26,509 bases of DNA from a virus. The notes beneath the pieces were generated by a model. It was given only the letters and a program-made list of their open reading frames with translations, did not search any database and had not been told where the DNA came from. This document shows positions 1 through 6,594 of this stretch, in pieces. How positions within the stretch are numbered: the first letter of the stretch is position 1; the number at the start of each line of letters is the position of its first letter. The stretch covers positions 1 through 26,509 of IMG/VR virus record IMGVR_UViG_3300021960_000434; one strand, given 5' to 3'. The position numbers and the translations under genes were made by a program.

Positions 1-20
1 AACTGATTCGTGACAGTGTA

Positions 21-308
21 ATGGCTGCCGCACACCAGCACCCAACGCTGCACATTATAGATATATTGAAACGGCTTAACGTGTCATTGGAACAGTTTAT
101 TTGTGCCGTCAGCATCAATAAACATAAACATGTTATGACTGAAGATGAGTTCCGAAACTTCAGTGATTCAATGATTAATGCTGAAGATAGAGGTTATGCT
201 GGTATTGCCCGTTTGTTCCAAACAGGCAAAACTACCATGACTTATTGGAAAAAACTATTCAGAGTTAGCAGAGACATTAAAAAGTTAAATAGCGGAAAGG
301 TATACTAG
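21..308 (+). CDS. Hypothetical protein, possible helix-turn-helix, probably 5'-truncated
   Basis: I do not recognise this 95-residue protein. Its C-terminal half (about residues 58-82, GYAGIARLF..GKTTMTYWKKLF) has the rhythm of a helix-turn-helix, which would suit a small DNA-binding or early regulatory protein. That reading rests on pattern only. The ATG at 21 has no Shine-Dalgarno sequence before it, and the frame stays open to the window edge (codons from base 3 read L-I-R-D-S-V). The true start may therefore lie upstream of the window. It is the first gene of a + strand run that continues to 6871. The next ORF begins 4 bases after its stop. Confidence 0.6.
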   Translation: MAAAHQHPTLHIIDILKRLNVSLEQFICAVSINKHKHVMTEDEFRNFSDSMINAEDRGYAGIARLFQTGKTTMTYWKKLFRVSRDIKKLNSGKVY

Positions 309-312
309 AATT

Positions 313-468
313 ATGAGAGAAAATGAAACAGTAGAACAAATGAATGAAAGAATCCGTAAACATAAACAAAAAGTTTACAACGAAATTAAGAATGACCCTA
401 GTGAAAAAGCCCAAAAATTATGGGCTAAACTGAAACAAGAATTTCCCAATTTAGATAGTCAGTTATGA
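313..468 (+). CDS. Small charged hypothetical protein (51 aa)
   Basis: An ATG at 313, four bases after the previous stop, opens a 51-residue frame ending at TGA 466-468. The product is strongly charged and predicted helical (MRENETVEQMNERIRKHK... ending FPNLDSQL), with alternating Lys/Arg and Glu. A GGAAAGG lies 13 bases upstream, rather far for a ribosome-binding site. Support comes from tight spacing on both sides and fit to the operon. No family is recognised; it could be a small early accessory protein. Confidence 0.5.
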   Translation: MRENETVEQMNERIRKHKQKVYNEIKNDPSEKAQKLWAKLKQEFPNLDSQL

Positions 469-527
469 AGATTGTCTATGCTGTAATTGTATTAACATTT
501 ATTTATATTCTATTACTTAATATCTAA
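465..527 (+). CDS. Possible 20-residue single-span membrane peptide
   Basis: The frame starts at the ATG inside the ATGA that ends the 51-residue gene and runs to TAA 525-527. It encodes MKIVYAVIVLTFIYILLLNI, which is almost entirely one hydrophobic helix behind a single Lys. It has no ribosome-binding site of its own, so translation would depend on coupling. It fills a gap that would otherwise be 68 bases of non-coding DNA, and the following gene's AAGGAG overlaps its stop. It could be a real membrane micropeptide or chance. Confidence 0.35.
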   Translation: MKIVYAVIVLTFIYILLLNI

Positions 528-536
528 AAGGAGAAA

Positions 537-1343
537 ATGATGCGGGTAGACGAACTAAATAAAGTAGTCTATATTAGACAATCTTGGCTTGGTGATATGG
601 CTATTTGTCCAGAACGTGCCAGACTCGGTTTGGTTCGTCCAGAGTTCCGTACAGGTTCTGACGCAACCATTATAGGTACTTCAATCCATACAGGTATTGA
701 GGCAGTTCTTAATGGTTCGGCAAAGAATTTTGGTGACATGTTAGAGTTTGTTGCCAATGATTATGAGTCATTGGAAACAACTGATTACAAGAAAACCAAC
801 ATTAATCAAGAGGAAATTCCACAATATTTGGAATCTATGTCAAAGGCTTTTTATGATACAATTTTACCTAAAGTAAAATTGGGTGGCAAAACAGAGTTAC
901 CGTTTAAGACCCCTTTGGGCATAGACGTAAACGGTTACGCTGTTTGGCTTGAAGGCACAATTGATTATGTTGATGATGATGGTGTTGTGTGGGATTGGAA
1001 AACAGCGAAGAAATCTTATAGTCAGTTCAGTAAACAGAAATCCGCTATTCAACCAACTGTTTATACTTATGCGGTATCTGAAAAGTTGGGGCTTGAACCG
1101 AAGTTTAATTATGGTGTAATGATTCGGCAACTAGACCCGAAAGCACAGATTGTGCCAATTCATCGGGGTGCTGAACATTGGAATTGGTTAAAACATCATG
1201 TTCGTGGCGCAGTAACAATGGCGTTACGAACTGGTGTAGATAATCAATGGATAACGAATGATGAAAGTGCGTTATGTTCAGAGTCATGGTGTTCATTTTG
1301 GAGTGTCTGCAAAGGCGCTTTTAATTGCCATGACGTTGAATAA
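537..1343 (+). CDS. RecB/Cas4-like PD-(D/E)XK exonuclease with probable Fe-S cluster
   Basis: Predicted DNA exonuclease of the PD-(D/E)XK superfamily, for phage recombination or repair. Visible in the 268 residues are a RecB-type G..IH.GIE motif with His51, the core EGTID (Asp143) and DWK (Asp153, Lys155), and a QPTVYTY motif at 172-178. Cys24 near the N-terminus and a C-terminal Cys cluster (247, 252, 258, 264) match the split arrangement that holds a 4Fe-4S cluster in Cas4 and AddB nucleases. Two ATGs stand in tandem; the AAGGAG at 528-533 is better spaced for the second (540), so the protein may be one residue shorter. It heads the recombination/replication block. The fold is secure; exonuclease polarity cannot be read from sequence. 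Confidence 0.85.
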   Translation: MMRVDELNKVVYIRQSWLGDMAICPERARLGLVRPEFRTGSDATIIGTSIHTGIEAVLNGSAKNFGDMLEFVANDYESLETTDYKKTNINQEEIPQYLESMSKAFYDTILPKVKLGGKTELPFKTPLGIDVNGYAVWLEGTIDYVDDDGVVWDWKTAKKSYSQFSKQKSAIQPTVYTYAVSEKLGLEPKFNYGVMIRQLDPKAQIVPIHRGAEHWNWLKHHVRGAVTMALRTGVDNQWITNDESALCSESWCSFWSVCKGAFNCHDVE

Positions 1344-1352
1344 GGATATGAT
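1325..1352 (+). promoter_or_regulatory. Candidate sigma-70-type promoter
   Basis: TTGCCA (1325-1330) and TATGAT (1347-1352) are separated by 16 bases; each matches the -35 or -10 consensus at five of six positions. The site overlaps the 3' end of the nuclease gene and would start a transcript near 1359, about 30 bases before the ATT-initiated gene. Such matches occur by chance in AT-rich DNA, so this is only a candidate. Confidence 0.35.
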
Positions 1353-1379
1353 ATAGTTAGTTCACAACAATAAACAGAT

Positions 1380-1393
1380 AGGAGATAGTTATT
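1380..1393 (+). promoter_or_regulatory. Ribosome-binding site pointing to an ATT start
   Basis: AGGAG at 1380-1384 is followed by six bases and then ATT at 1391-1393, an ideal spacing. No ATG, GTG or TTG in the same frame lies at a usable distance, and an in-frame TAG at 1379-1381 closes the frame upstream. The site therefore favours ATT as initiator over the GTG at 1481, which has no Shine-Dalgarno sequence. Confidence 0.6.
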
Positions 1394-1837
1394 ACTACAG
1401 TAAACAGAGACCAATCAATTGTTATTCAGGTTGCAGGTAAAATTGCTGCCGATATAACACCAAAGACAGATGATGTTCAAGTGAATATCGCTAATTTTGT
1501 CTTGGCATTAGACGCAACGGTAGACGCATTGTTTGCCAAAATGGGTATGACGGGCGAAGCACCAACGCAAGAAGAAATGTTGGTTCAAGCGTTCCCGAAT
1601 AGCCAAGTAGTAACACAGCCAGCACAACCAGCGTTTCAACCAGCGCAAGGCGGTCAAGTTCGTATCAAAGGTACGCAACATGGTCCGATTCCAGCATGGT
1701 TGTACACTGAATGTGCGAAGAAAGGTGTCACCGAAGTTTGGGACAACCGTGACGGTTTAGCAGTGAATCCTAAACGTCCTTGGTTTAAATCAACCACAGG
1801 TACAGAAGCGTTTTGGGAACCACGAGTTAGACGGTAA
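1391..1837 (+). CDS. Unknown protein of the recombination/replication block, likely ATT start (148 aa)
   Basis: Starting at ATT 1391 gives 148 residues; the conventional GTG start at 1481 would give only 118 and drop a protein-like N-terminus (M)TTVNRDQSIVIQVAGKI. Three parts are visible. The first is a helical N-terminal region (about 1-58). The second is a Gln/Pro/Ala linker (about 75-92, QPAQPAFQPAQGG). The third is a compact C-terminal domain with HGPIPAWL, EVWDNRDGL and NPKRPWFK. I do not recognise the family. Its place between a RecB/Cas4-like nuclease and a DnaB-like helicase suggests a DNA-binding or recombination accessory role, but no motif proves this. The helicase gene starts four bases after its stop. 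Confidence 0.7.
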   Translation: MTTVNRDQSIVIQVAGKIAADITPKTDDVQVNIANFVLALDATVDALFAKMGMTGEAPTQEEMLVQAFPNSQVVTQPAQPAFQPAQGGQVRIKGTQHGPIPAWLYTECAKKGVTEVWDNRDGLAVNPKRPWFKSTTGTEAFWEPRVRR

Positions 1838-1840
1838 CCG

Positions 1841-2917
1841 ATGACCGACCCCGATTATGTGGGTCGTTGGGCAAAGTTGGGGCGTGGAGAAGTTCTCTCC
1901 ACGCCCGACTTGTCTACGGCATCACTTTCATATTATACACCTTTACATAAAGCCGCAGATGATTATGTTCACTGGGCGCAAACACCACAAGAACGAATCT
2001 ATTTGGGGTTTCATGAAATAGATTCACAAATGCGTGGTATTGCACCATCAGAGATGTGCATTATAAACGGCTATTCTCATAGCGGTAAAACGTTAGCATT
2101 GTTACAAATTCTTGTAGCCAACAAAGACAAACGAGTAATCTATTTCTGTCCCGATGAACCACGAACATTAACATTAATCAAACTTGCTTGTGTAACACAC
2201 GGCATTGACGCAAACATTTTAGAAGAACGCATATCACAAAACGATAGACAATCCATAGAATTGTTGCGCAACACAGCATTAGAACACTTCCCTAATTTGG
2301 CGGTGTTTGACCAAACTGTGTCGTTGATTGAAATGGAACGTGCATTATCGGAAACAATAGACGTATTAGGTGACCCGCAACTAATTGTTGTAGACTATTT
2401 GGATTTGATTACTGGTGGCGGAGAAGATGTCCCGTCTAAAGCCAACAGCATTAAAGCGTTCGGTAAACGTCATAATATTCCGTTGATTGTTTTGCATCAG
2501 TCAAGTCGTACTGCTGGTGCTGACGGACGTAAAATGACTATCAGTTCGGGTGCTTACGGTGGTGAACAACAAGCAACACACATTGTTGGTGTACGCCGTA
2601 AACGATTTGAGATAGAGGGACACATTCGTGACCTACAAGAAAAACTAGACAAAGCCTCAAACGCTGAACGTATAATGTCCAAGATAGAAGAACTGCAATA
2701 CAACTTGCGTATCCACATGGATACTGTCACGTTGAACTTGGTTAAGTGTAAACGTCCTGCGTCCGTCCTGTTGGACGATATGGATTTCTTGATTGAGGCA
2801 GGAACTGGTCGGTTGAAACGGTTAGAAAACGGGGTGCTACCATACCGACTTGAAGAAAACATTGTGCAACCCGAAGTAGAACAATTATCCATGCAAGAAA
2901 TTCTCACAGATTGGTAA
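1841..2917 (+). CDS. DnaB/RecA-fold replicative helicase-like ATPase
   Basis: Predicted P-loop ATPase of the DnaB/RadA type, most likely the phage replicative helicase. The Walker A motif GYSHSGKT is at 77-84 and Walker B LIVVDYLDLI at 181-190. A DnaB-like motif follows: IPLIVLHQSSR (213-223), then SSGAYGGEQQATHIVGVRRKR (about 235-255), the region of the sensor and arginine finger. At 358 residues it is shorter than bacterial DnaB (about 450-470) and seems to lack the N-terminal primase-interaction domain, keeping the ATPase domain plus a Lys/Glu-rich helical insert (262-290). There is no good ribosome-binding site; the start follows the previous stop by three bases, so coupling is likely. 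It stands next to the primase, its expected partner. Confidence 0.85.
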   Translation: MTDPDYVGRWAKLGRGEVLSTPDLSTASLSYYTPLHKAADDYVHWAQTPQERIYLGFHEIDSQMRGIAPSEMCIINGYSHSGKTLALLQILVANKDKRVIYFCPDEPRTLTLIKLACVTHGIDANILEERISQNDRQSIELLRNTALEHFPNLAVFDQTVSLIEMERALSETIDVLGDPQLIVVDYLDLITGGGEDVPSKANSIKAFGKRHNIPLIVLHQSSRTAGADGRKMTISSGAYGGEQQATHIVGVRRKRFEIEGHIRDLQEKLDKASNAERIMSKIEELQYNLRIHMDTVTLNLVKCKRPASVLLDDMDFLIEAGTGRLKRLENGVLPYRLEENIVQPEVEQLSMQEILTDW

Positions 2918-2926
2918 AGGGGGTAT

Positions 2927-3841
2927 ATGATAGACGACAAACTATTAGACAATTACATCAAATTGTTTCGTGGTCGTGGTGACGTTTACGGCACAGACAG
3001 TGGCGGTTGCGCTAAACTACCATTGAATCGTGACACATTTGAACGTCACTTAACAGGCACAGAACGTATCGGTGTATATCCGATTGTACCTATTGACGGT
3101 GTGCCGTCCGTTGTGTGGGGCTGTTCAGATTTTGACCTAGGATTAGAGAAATCTTTATATCAAGCCCGACAGTTACATGACGCACTACGTGCAGGTGGTG
3201 TCATCTCATGGATAGAACGTTCACGTTCCAAAGGCTACCATGTTTGGGTGTTTGCCACAGAACCAGTGTCCGCCGAGATTATGCGCAACATGCTATTGGC
3301 TGCACACCAAGTCGCTGACGTACCAGCCACAGAAGTAAACCCCAAACAAACCACACTCAAACACGGACAATACGGCAACTATGTCCGTCTACCATACCCC
3401 AACTACACTGACGACACAACACACAACCAACGAGTTCTCAACCCCAACGACTTCCAATCAGTTCTACATATCTGCGACTTCGTAGCAATGGCTACAGCCA
3501 ACCGTACATCACCAGCAGACATCGCTCGCCTCGCCGCACATTATAAACCTATAATCAAACCAACCCCTGGTATTATGCACACAGAATATGATGCCACATT
3601 AGACGAGGCTATGCAAGTTCTGTCTCCGCTAGGTAAAGTCATTTGGCGTGACGGACCACTACCGTCCAAAGACCGCTCATCAACATTAGCCAAACTCGGT
3701 TACGAGTGCGTCAAATCAGGACTCAACCCCAGTCAAACCAAAACTATTATTAAAACCGCTGACAAGCGGTGGGGCAAATATCATTTACGTGCTAACGGCG
3801 ACCTAGAAATAGACAAACTAGTTATACGGGTACATTCATGA
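2927..3841 (+). CDS. Archaeo-eukaryotic-type (AEP) DNA primase
   Basis: Predicted to synthesise primers for phage DNA replication. AEP catalytic motifs appear in order: DFD at 68-70 (metal-binding acids), SRSKGYHVW at 99-107 (the S..H motif), and GNYVRLPYP at 150-158. The order and spacing resemble the primases of TOTE-type and phage primase-polymerase proteins. A C-terminal helical region from about 245 (TLAKLGYECVKSG..) could be a PriCT-like domain. AAAGGGGG at 2916-2923 precedes the ATG. The gene directly follows the helicase and overlaps the next gene by ATGA. Some AEPs also act as polymerases; sequence alone does not decide this. From about here the coding strand becomes markedly C-rich. 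Confidence 0.78.
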   Translation: MIDDKLLDNYIKLFRGRGDVYGTDSGGCAKLPLNRDTFERHLTGTERIGVYPIVPIDGVPSVVWGCSDFDLGLEKSLYQARQLHDALRAGGVISWIERSRSKGYHVWVFATEPVSAEIMRNMLLAAHQVADVPATEVNPKQTTLKHGQYGNYVRLPYPNYTDDTTHNQRVLNPNDFQSVLHICDFVAMATANRTSPADIARLAAHYKPIIKPTPGIMHTEYDATLDEAMQVLSPLGKVIWRDGPLPSKDRSSTLAKLGYECVKSGLNPSQTKTIIKTADKRWGKYHLRANGDLEIDKLVIRVHS

Positions 3842-4422
3842 CAACCATTCTAGCAATACAAGGTGACGACTATTGTGCAATCGGTTCAGACTCACAATGG
3901 ACAGATGATTACGGGCGTGTCGGCAAAATGACACAATCCAAAATAGTAACAGTCGGCAAATACTTTATAGGTGTCGCAGGCGACACACGAGGCGCAAACA
4001 TCATACAACACGTATTCAACCCACCACAACTACCACCCAAACTATCAGGCAACAAACTCACAAAGTTTATGGTCAGCCAATTCATTCCAGCCTACAGAGA
4101 ATGTTTGGAACAAAACGGTTTAGGTTTACCACAATACGAATCCAATCCAGCAGAAGCATCTATAGACACATTAGTGTGCGCTAACGGTGTTATCTACCAA
4201 ATAGACTCTGACTACAGCACAGAAATGGACGCAAACAATCTGTACGCTATTGGCTCAGGGTCACATTATGGGCTGGGTGCAATGCAAATGTACGCTAGTA
4301 ATAAAAAAATAACCCAGACATCAGCGAAACGTGTTCTGATAAAATCATTAACTATCAGCGCCAAATTTGATGGTAACTCTGGCGCACCATTCCACACATT
4401 TATGCAGATTAGGAAAACATGA
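3838..4422 (+). CDS. HslV/proteasome-beta-like Ntn hydrolase
   Basis: Looks like a proteasome-type threonine hydrolase. The protein opens MTTILAI; removal of Met would expose Thr1, as in HslV (TTIV..). Counting from that Thr, Asp17 lies in IGSDSQ exactly where HslV has GGDGQ, and Lys34 lies one position from HslV Lys33. VAGDT follows, and later AIGSGSHYGLGA (around 157-168) matches the HslV IGSG.YAL.A segment. Length (194) fits the family (about 175-230). No HslU-like or other AAA+ unfoldase is visible in the window. It overlaps the primase and RusA genes by four bases at each end, so it is embedded in the replication operon. The substrate is unknown; it could process phage proteins or act on host ones. 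Confidence 0.75.
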   Translation: MTTILAIQGDDYCAIGSDSQWTDDYGRVGKMTQSKIVTVGKYFIGVAGDTRGANIIQHVFNPPQLPPKLSGNKLTKFMVSQFIPAYRECLEQNGLGLPQYESNPAEASIDTLVCANGVIYQIDSDYSTEMDANNLYAIGSGSHYGLGAMQMYASNKKITQTSAKRVLIKSLTISAKFDGNSGAPFHTFMQIRKT

Positions 4423-4766
4423 AAAAAGCACACAGCCAGTTCATAGAAACAAAACCCATACCAAAAGGTCGCCCAAGAATGACCCGATATGGACGTGTCT
4501 ATACACCAGCAACAACCCTAGAATCGGAAAGCATTATACGCAACACATACTCAGGACCAAAATATGAAGGTGACGTTGTTTTAGTTTGCACATTCAAAAA
4601 AGAAGGCATCACTATTAGTATACACGAAACTAGTCCTAAGGTTAAAACGAAAACAAAATTACGTGGCGACCTAGATAACTACATAAAGTTATTAATGGAC
4701 GGATTGAACGGTGTTGCATGGAATGACGATAAACAAGTAACAGTGATTGTGGCGGGTAAAGAATGA
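4419..4766 (+). CDS. rusA-like: RusA-family Holliday junction resolvase
   Basis: Predicted Mg-dependent endonuclease that cuts Holliday junctions or branched replication intermediates before packaging. The N-terminal PIPKGRPRMT..GRVYTP segment (13-30) is the classic RusA signature. The acidic catalytic core GDLDNYIK (83-90: Asp84, Asp86, Lys90) and WNDDKQV (101-107: Asp103/104) correspond to E. coli RusA Asp70, Asp72, Lys76 and Asp91. Length (115) is close to the 120 of E. coli RusA. AGGA stands a few bases before the ATG, and both ends overlap neighbouring genes by four bases. Confidence 0.92.
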   Translation: MKKAHSQFIETKPIPKGRPRMTRYGRVYTPATTLESESIIRNTYSGPKYEGDVVLVCTFKKEGITISIHETSPKVKTKTKLRGDLDNYIKLLMDGLNGVAWNDDKQVTVIVAGKE

Positions 4767-5224
4767 CAAAAAAATCTGACTACGATATTGGACCAATGCC
4801 CCACGATTGGCAAACAGACTTATCGTTTGGGCATAAAGGTGAAAAACTTGTATCCGAATTTTTAGAAAAAATTAGTAGCGGTGCGTTTGAGGTTAAAACA
4901 GACCGATACCGTAACGGCAGAATGGTGTTAGAAATGGTGCAGAATCCTCGCCGCCGTCTTGACGACAACGGCGAACCATTATGGCAACCATCAGGTTTAG
5001 CAGTGACAAAAGCGGAATGGTGGGTGTACGTGTATGCCCTTGACGGTTCGTTTGTGATTGTGTCTGTGCCACGCATTAAACGATATTTGAAAGCCAACAA
5101 AGATAGATTCAACCCCAAAAACTACCATAAGTTTGCGTGGCGTAGCGGTAATCCCAGCATGGGATACCTGCTACAACCTGAAGATGTTATGGACATGATG
5201 ATAAATGAAAAATATGATTCCTGA
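4763..5224 (+). CDS. Probable PD-(D/E)XK superfamily nuclease
   Basis: The 153-residue protein shows a nuclease-like pattern: an early helix with Glu27 (GHKGEKLVSEFLE), then FEVKTDR at 42-48 with the E-x-K core, then PSGLAVTKAEWWVYVY (76-91) and FVIVSVPRIKRYL (97-109). This arrangement (E-helix, EVK strand, then a W-W-x-Y segment) is seen in small restriction-endonuclease-fold proteins. The expected acid just before EVK is not obvious, so catalysis is unproven. It lies directly downstream of RusA (ATGA overlap), which fits a second DNA-processing nuclease. Its 3' end overlaps the next gene by 20 bases. Confidence 0.6.
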   Translation: MTKKSDYDIGPMPHDWQTDLSFGHKGEKLVSEFLEKISSGAFEVKTDRYRNGRMVLEMVQNPRRRLDDNGEPLWQPSGLAVTKAEWWVYVYALDGSFVIVSVPRIKRYLKANKDRFNPKNYHKFAWRSGNPSMGYLLQPEDVMDMMINEKYDS

Positions 5225-5561
5225 AAATATACCTAATCAAAAAAAGTATCGTTCCACCGAAATAGAATGGTTAATGCAACCATACGAACAGGAAAACGAT
5301 TACGATGATGACATCATGTTGTTTGACGCTGTTGCTGAAACCGTAGCATCTATGGACGAAACGGATAAGCAAATGATATACTTGATATACTATGAAAGAA
5401 GGACGTTTCAAGAGGCGGCACGTATTGTGGGGATATCTGCAAAATCGCATGCGTGGCGTAAAACTAAATCGGCTGTACAAAAATTGGAAGTTTTGTTAAA
5501 ACAAAACCCAGTCATTATGGATATATTAAACAAAAAATATGGCATACTAGGAGAACAATGA
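5205..5561 (+). CDS. Sigma-70 region 4-like HTH protein
   Basis: The 118-residue protein carries a region resembling sigma factor region 4. It reads L.AVAETVASMDETDKQMIYLIYYERRTF (39-68), then the HTH QEAARIVGISAKSHAWRKTKSAVQKLE (69-95). Sigma region 2, which melts the -10, is absent, and an acidic stretch (EQENDYDDD, 28-36) stands in front. It might redirect host RNA polymerase to phage promoters or act as an anti/co-sigma regulator. It could also be a plain DNA-binding HTH like those in phage small-terminase or Holliday-resolvase neighbourhoods. A second ATG at 5214 is an alternative start. The 20-base overlap with the upstream gene suggests coupling. Confidence 0.6.
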   Translation: MKNMIPENIPNQKKYRSTEIEWLMQPYEQENDYDDDIMLFDAVAETVASMDETDKQMIYLIYYERRTFQEAARIVGISAKSHAWRKTKSAVQKLEVLLKQNPVIMDILNKKYGILGEQ

Positions 5562-6061
5562 AAAAACAATACACAACATTCAACAAAGCAGCAGATGCAG
5601 CATTAACAAAACTGCGGGCAGAAGCATCAACAACATTACCTGACCCCAAAATGTTTAAGCCAATAGAAACCTACATTAGTAAATGGATTAAAAGTTTGCA
5701 ACTTGGTAACGCTGAAGAATCCGACACAGAACTAGCAATACTAGTATTAGAACGTGCAGGCATACAAGCATTACAGTGGCTACTAGACAATCACCCACCG
5801 TTCCAACATGAAGAAATGGTACAGTTGTTGTGCCGCAAACAACACGACTATGGACACAACAACATCACCAACTTCGGAATTATCGGCGTAGCGATTCGTA
5901 TATGCGACAAAATTGCACGTATAGACAATTTAAGTAAACGTAGCCAACCCAACAATGAATCATTAGTAGATTCATACATTGACATTGTGGGCTATGCTAT
6001 GATAGCAATTATGTTGAACGAAGATTCGTTCAAGTTACCGTTGAAAGGAGATAAGCGATGA
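5558..6061 (+). CDS. DUF1599 (nucleotide modification-associated domain 1) protein
   Basis: The C-terminal 75 residues match the DUF1599 pattern: RKQHDYGHNNITNFGIIGV (93-111), R-I-C-D-KIARIDNL (114-125) and ESLVDSYIDIVGYAMIAIML (134-153). Proteins with this all-helical domain are linked by context to phage nucleotide metabolism and DNA base modification and resemble MazG-like NTP pyrophosphohydrolases. The first 90 residues are an extra helical region without a recognised motif. A good AGGAG precedes the ATG, and both ends overlap neighbours by four bases. No thymidylate synthase or modification enzyme lies in the window, so the substrate cannot be inferred. Confidence 0.7.
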   Translation: MKKQYTTFNKAADAALTKLRAEASTTLPDPKMFKPIETYISKWIKSLQLGNAEESDTELAILVLERAGIQALQWLLDNHPPFQHEEMVQLLCRKQHDYGHNNITNFGIIGVAIRICDKIARIDNLSKRSQPNNESLVDSYIDIVGYAMIAIMLNEDSFKLPLKGDKR

Positions 6062-6231
6062 CAGTCACAGTTCGCTGTAACAACTGTAAACACGTTTTTC
6101 AAAACGATGAGAAACGAACAATCGGTTGCTATTGTGACAGCGATGCCCCAACATGGATAGCAGTCGCACCAAATGGTCGTGTGCTATCTATGTCCTATTC
6201 CAATTATGATATACTAGAGGAAACAAAATGA
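6058..6231 (+). CDS. Small zinc-ribbon-like protein (57 aa)
   Basis: ATG 6058 overlaps the previous stop, and the frame ends in TGA 6229-6231, itself overlapping the next ATG. The 57-residue product has CNNC (7-10) and CYC (24-26), a compact four-Cys arrangement likely to bind one zinc, followed by a short beta-rich tail. ATGA overlaps at both ends strongly support it as a real gene. No specific family is recognised; nucleic-acid or protein binding is possible. Confidence 0.65.
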   Translation: MTVTVRCNNCKHVFQNDEKRTIGCYCDSDAPTWIAVAPNGRVLSMSYSNYDILEETK

Positions 6232-6458
6232 GTGAACAAACAGAATCAAAATATGGTAAAGAAGGAACACAATACTCAATAGGTGAAGATAAAATATTCA
6301 TCAACATGGAGTTCGTAATCTCAACCTTAATGGGCATAATCGTAGTAATGCGAGACATCTTAGGCAAAGATTTTAAATCAGAAAACGGATTAGAAATAGA
6401 CCAAATTGTAGAAGGAATTGCACAACAACTATATGACCAAATTACCGCAAACAACTAA
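6228..6458 (+). CDS. Small hypothetical protein (76 aa)
   Basis: I do not recognise this protein. It has a charged N-terminus (MSEQTESKYGKEGTQYSIGEDK), a hydrophobic stretch at about 27-42 (FVISTLMGIIVVM) that may be a buried or membrane-associated helix, and an amphipathic C-terminal helix. CTAGAGGAAAC before the ATG gives a fair ribosome-binding site. It overlaps the genes on both sides, so it belongs to the operon. Confidence 0.6.
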   Translation: MSEQTESKYGKEGTQYSIGEDKIFINMEFVISTLMGIIVVMRDILGKDFKSENGLEIDQIVEGIAQQLYDQITANN

Positions 6459-6594
6459 CATAGAAAAACTGCGTCACGAACTAGCCGTAATGAAAAAAGA
6501 ACTGAAACGTTACGGGTCACCACAAACGTTTATAAACAAAGTAGCCGACATAGAAGTGGCTATACGCAAACTGGAACATTTCCGTGACATCTAG
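6433..6594 (+). CDS. Small helical hypothetical protein (53 aa)
   Basis: An ATG at 6433, inside the end of the previous gene, opens a 53-residue frame to TAG 6592-6594. The product is predicted as two charged helices (IEKLRHELAVMKKELKR and FINKVADIEVAIRKLEHF) joined by YGSPQT, a helical hairpin. It overlaps its neighbours by 26 and 11 bases and has no clear ribosome-binding site. The coiled-coil periodicity and the lack of a better frame in this interval support it. Confidence 0.5.
   Translation: MTKLPQTTNIEKLRHELAVMKKELKRYGSPQTFINKVADIEVAIRKLEHFRDI

Noticed and set aside
4367-4567. 66-residue + strand frame between the Ntn hydrolase and RusA genes.
   Set aside because: Overlaps two convincing genes in another frame and has no family-like pattern.
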